Shown here: piece after piece, positions 4,466-5,907 of the stretch | Numbering within the stretch: position 1 is the stretch's first letter | How the letters are laid out: each line of letters starts with the position of its first letter | Assembly: GCA_040235415.1 (NCBI GenBank) | Contig: JBECKR010000388.1 | Coordinates: 1-5,907 of the forward strand | Length of the DNA stretch: 5,907 nt | Source of the DNA: JBECKR01 sp040235415 | GTDB lineage: Bacteria > Acidobacteriota > Polarisedimenticolia > Polarisedimenticolales > Polarisedimenticolaceae | Reading direction: 5' to 3' | The notes under the pieces: model-generated | Seen by the model: the letters and a program-made list of their open reading frames with translations, nothing else | Databases searched by the model: none | Told to the model about the DNA's origin: nothing | Program-made: the position numbers and the translations under genes

Positions 4466-5907
4466 TCAGCTGCGGACCCGCTGGACGTCGCGTACGCCCG
4501 GGATGCGCTGCGCGCGGGACAGCACGCGCTGCAGGTGCTGCCGGTCCCGGACCGCGAGCACGACGGCGACCGTCGCGTCGCGGCCGCCGAACGTTCGCGC
4601 GTCGACGTTCTTGATGTTGGCCTTCTCCTCCGCGATCACGGAGACGATCTTGGCGAGCAGCCCCTGGCGGTCCTCGACGTCGAGCAGCAGCTTGACGTCG
4701 AACACCTCGGCCTCCGCCGCGTCCGTATCCCACTCGACCTCGATGCGTCGCTCGGAGTCGAACATCAGCTGCGCGACGTTGGGACACTGCGCGGAGTGCA
4801 CCGAGACGCCGCGGCCGCGCGTGATGTAGCCGACGATCTCCTCGCCCCGCACCGGATTGCAGCACTTCGCGAGCGTGATCATGACGTCGTCCATGCCGCG
4901 GACCTTGACGCCGCGCTGTCCGAGCCCCAGCACCCGCTTGACCGCGCGCTTGACGGCTCCGTCGGCGCGGGCCTCGGGAAGCTCCTCCTGGGGAATGAGG
5001 GAGGCGACGAACGCGTGCGCCGTGACCTTGCCGTACCCGACGGCGGCGTGGAAGTCCTCGAGCTCCGCGAAGCCGAGCTTCTGCAGCGCCTCGGCGACCT
5101 TGCCGGTGCTCTCGAGCGACTTCATCGAGAGCTTGTACTTCCGCAGCTCCTTCTCGGTCAGCTCGCGACCCAGCGCGACCGAGCGACTGCGCTCGTTCGC
5201 GTTCAGCCACGCGCGAATCTTGCTGCGCGCGCGCGAGGTCTTGGCCAGCGCGAGCCAGTCGCGGCTCGGGAAGCGGCCCGCCTGGGTGAGGATCTCGACG
5301 ATGTCCCCGTTCTGGAGCGCGTACTTCAACGGCACGATGCGGCCGTTGACCTTCGCGCCGACGCAGTGGTGACCGACCTCGGTGTGGATCGCGTAGGCGA
5401 AGTCGACCGGCGTCGCCCCCCGGGGGAAGGAGAGCACCTTGCCCTTCGGAGTGAAGGTGTAGACCTCCTCGGGGTAGAGGTCGACCTTGACGAGCTCGAG
5501 GAACTCCCTCGGGTCCTTGAGGTCCTGCTGCCACTCCATGATCTGTCGCACCCAGGCGACCTTCTGGGCGTCCTCGTTGTCGAACGGCTTGCCTTCCTTG
5601 TACTGCCAGTGCGCCGCGATGCCGTGCTCCGCGATGCGGTGCATGTCGTACGTCCGGATCTGGACCTCGAACGGCTGGCCTCGGTCGGTCATCACCGAGG
5701 TGTGCAGCGACTGGTACATGTTCGGCTTGGGGATCCCGATGAAATCCTTGATCCGTCCCGGGACCGGACGCCACAGGGCATGCACTGTTCCCAAGGCCCC
5801 GTAGCAGTCTTTTACCGATGGCGCGAGGATCCGGAAGGCGACGTAGTCGTACATTTGATCGAGACCGATCCCTTGCCGTTGGATCTTCCGCCAGATCGAG
5901 GTCGTGC
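4466..5907 (-). CDS. rel: Bifunctional (p)ppGpp synthetase/hydrolase Rel/SpoT (C-terminal 479 residues; start beyond the right edge)
   Basis: This RelA/SpoT homologue makes and degrades the alarmone (p)ppGpp in the stringent response. The N-terminal HD hydrolase domain and the first part of the synthetase domain are outside the window; the visible frame is open to the last base. Synthetase elements: SIWRKIQRQG near the edge, MYDYVAFRIL (5854-5825, with the metal-binding Asp), RIKD (5755-5744), YQSLHT, and FEVQIRT (catalytic Glu at 5668-5666), then AEHGIAAHWQYKEG. A TGS domain lies at about 5470-5285 (VYTFTPKGKVLSFPRGATPVDFAYAIHTEVG). A helical region follows, then the zinc-finger region with the CysCys pair (4864-4859) and VHSAQCP, and a C-terminal ACT domain (about 4702-4469). 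The RIKD motif is the RxKD form of bifunctional Rel/SpoT, not the ExDD form of RelA. No frameshift is visible. The in-frame ATG at 5854 is internal. Confidence 0.97.
   Translation of the reverse strand, partial: TTSIWRKIQRQGIGLDQMYDYVAFRILAPSVKDCYGALGTVHALWRPVPGRIKDFIGIPKPNMYQSLHTSVMTDRGQPFEVQIRTYDMHRIAEHGIAAHWQYKEGKPFDNEDAQKVAWVRQIMEWQQDLKDPREFLELVKVDLYPEEVYTFTPKGKVLSFPRGATPVDFAYAIHTEVGHHCVGAKVNGRIVPLKYALQNGDIVEILTQAGRFPSRDWLALAKTSRARSKIRAWLNANERSRSVALGRELTEKELRKYKLSMKSLESTGKVAEALQKLGFAELEDFHAAVGYGKVTAHAFVASLIPQEELPEARADGAVKRAVKRVLGLGQRGVKVRGMDDVMITLAKCCNPVRGEEIVGYITRGRGVSVHSAQCPNVAQLMFDSERRIEVEWDTDAAEAEVFDVKLLLDVEDRQGLLAKIVSVIAEEKANIKNVDARTFGGRDATVAVVLAVRDRQHLQRVLSRAQRIPGVRDVQRVRS

Noticed and set aside
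4050..5774. A 574-codon minus-strand frame that would fuse a long N-terminal part to RidA
   Set aside because: Only the last 128 codons are a real protein. The upstream part is the rel gene read in the wrong frame (Arg/Gly/Ala-rich). A strong ribosome-binding site marks the true ridA ATG.
1..5907. CRISPR array, insertion sequence, tRNA or rRNA genes, defence or toxin-antitoxin genes
   Set aside because: No regularly spaced repeats, transposase motifs, cloverleaf-like segments or defence-type proteins were seen; the coding space is fully occupied by housekeeping and pilus genes.

Overview
The window is GC-rich (roughly two thirds G+C by eye) and densely coded. It reads as ordinary bacterial chromosome with no mobile-element, phage or CRISPR content. 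It holds two blocks of core genes. A type IV pilus (T4P) assembly operon, pilM-pilN-pilO-pilP-pilQ, runs on the minus strand from about 3401 leftward and leaves the window inside pilQ. To its right is a (p)ppGpp synthetase/hydrolase gene (rel/spoT, its start beyond the right edge), followed on the minus strand by ridA. The gene rpmB (ribosomal protein L28) runs on the plus strand and converges on ridA. A pilMNOPQ cluster together with a rel-ridA-rpmB neighbourhood and high GC suits a diderm lineage of the deltaproteobacterial type (Myxococcota/Desulfobacterota-like) or a neighbouring phylum. That placement is an inference from gene content only.

Left region (1-3401): the five pil genes are tightly packed. 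pilM and pilN are 4 bp apart. pilO and pilP share an ATGA overlap, and pilP and pilQ overlap by 8 bp. Only pilN-pilO has a real gap (about 98 bp, with a small GC-rich hairpin). PilM is the cytoplasmic actin-like protein that binds the PilN N-terminus. PilN and PilO are inner-membrane bitopic proteins, and PilP links them through the periplasm to the PilQ secretin. Together they form the T4P alignment complex.

Middle region (about 3402-3844): the only sizeable non-coding stretch, lying between the divergent pilM and rpmB. It contains a strong sigma70-type promoter for rpmB (TTGACA-17-TAGGAT), a good one for pilM (TTGACT-17-TAGGTT) and a weaker upstream pilM-facing one (TTGCCT-16-TATATT). It also holds several inverted repeats and a 14-bp direct repeat with one copy at each outer promoter.

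Right region (3845-5907): rpmB encodes a zinc-ribbon (four-cysteine) L28 behind a 9-bp leader hairpin. ridA encodes an enamine/imine deaminase with its catalytic arginine intact. The visible Rel part covers the end of the synthetase domain, TGS, helical, zinc-finger and ACT domains. Its RIKD motif marks it as the bifunctional Rel/SpoT type. I found no convincing novel system. The most interesting part is the regulatory architecture of the pilM-rpmB intergenic region.
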